Positions 6,148-6,593 of a stretch of DNA of 6,593 nt are shown here, piece after piece. Origin of the DNA: an uncultured Pseudomonadota bacterium (GTDB lineage: Bacteria; Bdellovibrionota_B; Oligoflexia; Oligoflexales; Bog-1112); NCBI GenBank assembly GCA_937896265.1, contig CALBMD010000127.1, forward strand, positions 1-6,593, given 5' to 3'. How positions within the stretch are numbered: position 1 is the stretch's first letter; each line of letters begins with the position of its first letter. The translations under genes were made by a program, and so were the position numbers. Below the pieces are notes generated by a model. That model saw only the letters and a program-made list of their open reading frames with translations, searched no databases and was not told the DNA's origin.

Positions 6148-6593
6148 GATAAAATCAAAGTGTTAATTGTTGATGATTCTGCAACAATGCGCAAGATACT
6201 TCGCCAGATTATCGGCTCAGATACAGCTTTTGACATCATTGGCGAAGCGGCTCTACCATCTGAAGTTGAGGGTTTAATCAAGCGTGATAAACCAGATGTC
6301 ATGACTTTGGATATTGAAATGCCTGAGATGAATGGCGTTGAACTCATCAAGAAAATTTTGCCAAAGTATAAAGTTCCAACAGTACTTATCAGTGCCATTA
6401 GCCGCCATGAAAGTAATATTGTGCTTGAGGGCTTAGAAGCTGGAGCTGTCGACTATATTCAAAAACCAAAAGGCAATGATCTTGACAAGATGCGCGTGAA
6501 GTTGACAAAAAGACTGCGTGCTGCAGCTAATGCCAAAGTTGTCGTCCCAGAACCCATTTTAGCTTCAATGAAAAGTACGTCGGTTATCAAATT
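5773..6593 (+). CDS. cheB: CheD-like domain - CheB receiver fusion (3' end outside window)
   Basis: The gene starts at an ATG overlapping the TGA of the cheR fusion (ATGA at 5773-5776) and stays open to the right edge, giving 273 full codons. I see no strong Shine-Dalgarno, so translational coupling is likely. Residues 1-125 resemble CheD, the receptor glutamine deamidase, but the catalytic residues are not seen. Residues 128-250 are a complete receiver: KVLIVDDS with D134/D135, phospho-acceptor D180 in TLDIEMPEMNG, S207 in VLISA, and K231 in AGAVDYIQKP, the usual CheB wording. A linker begins about residue 251 and the window ends near residue 273, just where a CheB methylesterase domain would be expected to start. 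The receiver style and gene order favour CheB, the esterase that removes methyl groups from MCPs after phosphorylation by CheA, but the catalytic domain cannot be checked here. A receiver protein with another output domain remains possible. Confidence 0.8.
   Translation, partial: MIAALNKPNRLTHACVLNEHFPGNLHGQIASGVFIFVGGVDGKYCATAISRATTIASDALNFIRTARNQLGEQAPIKIIGFEEELISVTTGLKDAGIEANSIVPRHTPFEVIYEVASGRLRVSTNDKIKVLIVDDSATMRKILRQIIGSDTAFDIIGEAALPSEVEGLIKRDKPDVMTLDIEMPEMNGVELIKKILPKYKVPTVLISAISRHESNIVLEGLEAGAVDYIQKPKGNDLDKMRVKLTKRLRAAANAKVVVPEPILASMKSTSVIK

Overview
The window is one stretch of a bacterial chemotaxis (che) operon. All genes are on the + strand and almost no base is left non-coding: the gaps are 9, 14 and 6 bp, followed by one 4-bp ATGA overlap. 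The order is cheA (3' part only), cheW, a transmembrane methyl-accepting chemotaxis protein (MCP), a multidomain CheR fusion, and a CheD-like/CheB fusion cut by the right edge. I see no promoter, terminator, RNA gene, mobile element, CRISPR array or long repeat. The promoter presumably lies left of the window and the operon runs on to the right.

The organism is Gram-negative-like and moderately AT-rich (by eye a little over 40% GC). The MCP lacks a HAMP domain, and its hairpin tip reads FQTKLLSFNASVEAARAGEH. From memory this variant is typical of Bdellovibrio, Oligoflexus and other former deltaproteobacteria, and also occurs in Leptospira. A member of the Bdellovibrionota/Oligoflexia is my best guess, at moderate confidence; no marker gene settles it.

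Left half (1-3898): the core signalling complex. CheA (dimerisation end, ATPase and P5 regulatory domains visible) and CheW would form the kinase array with the MCP, which has a double-Cache-like periplasmic sensor, two membrane helices, a long cytoplasmic hairpin and a roughly 110-residue disordered tail.

Right half (3905-6593): the adaptation enzymes, which are the unusual part. The 623-residue protein is CheR methyltransferase + CheB-type receiver + a C-terminal domain that aligns along its length with the CheB methylesterase. That last domain has lost the catalytic His (Asp in its place), the Gly-Gly of the Ser-Thr-Gly-Gly loop and about 29 residues before the last motif, so it looks like a pseudo-esterase. 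The next gene starts with a CheD-like domain whose catalytic Cys and His are also not seen, followed by a second complete CheB-type receiver; its esterase domain, if present, lies beyond the window. My inference is that this adaptation module pairs working enzymes with dead enzyme domains in single chains, each with its own phospho-acceptor, so that both methylation and demethylation could be under direct CheA control. No stand-alone cheY is present in the window.
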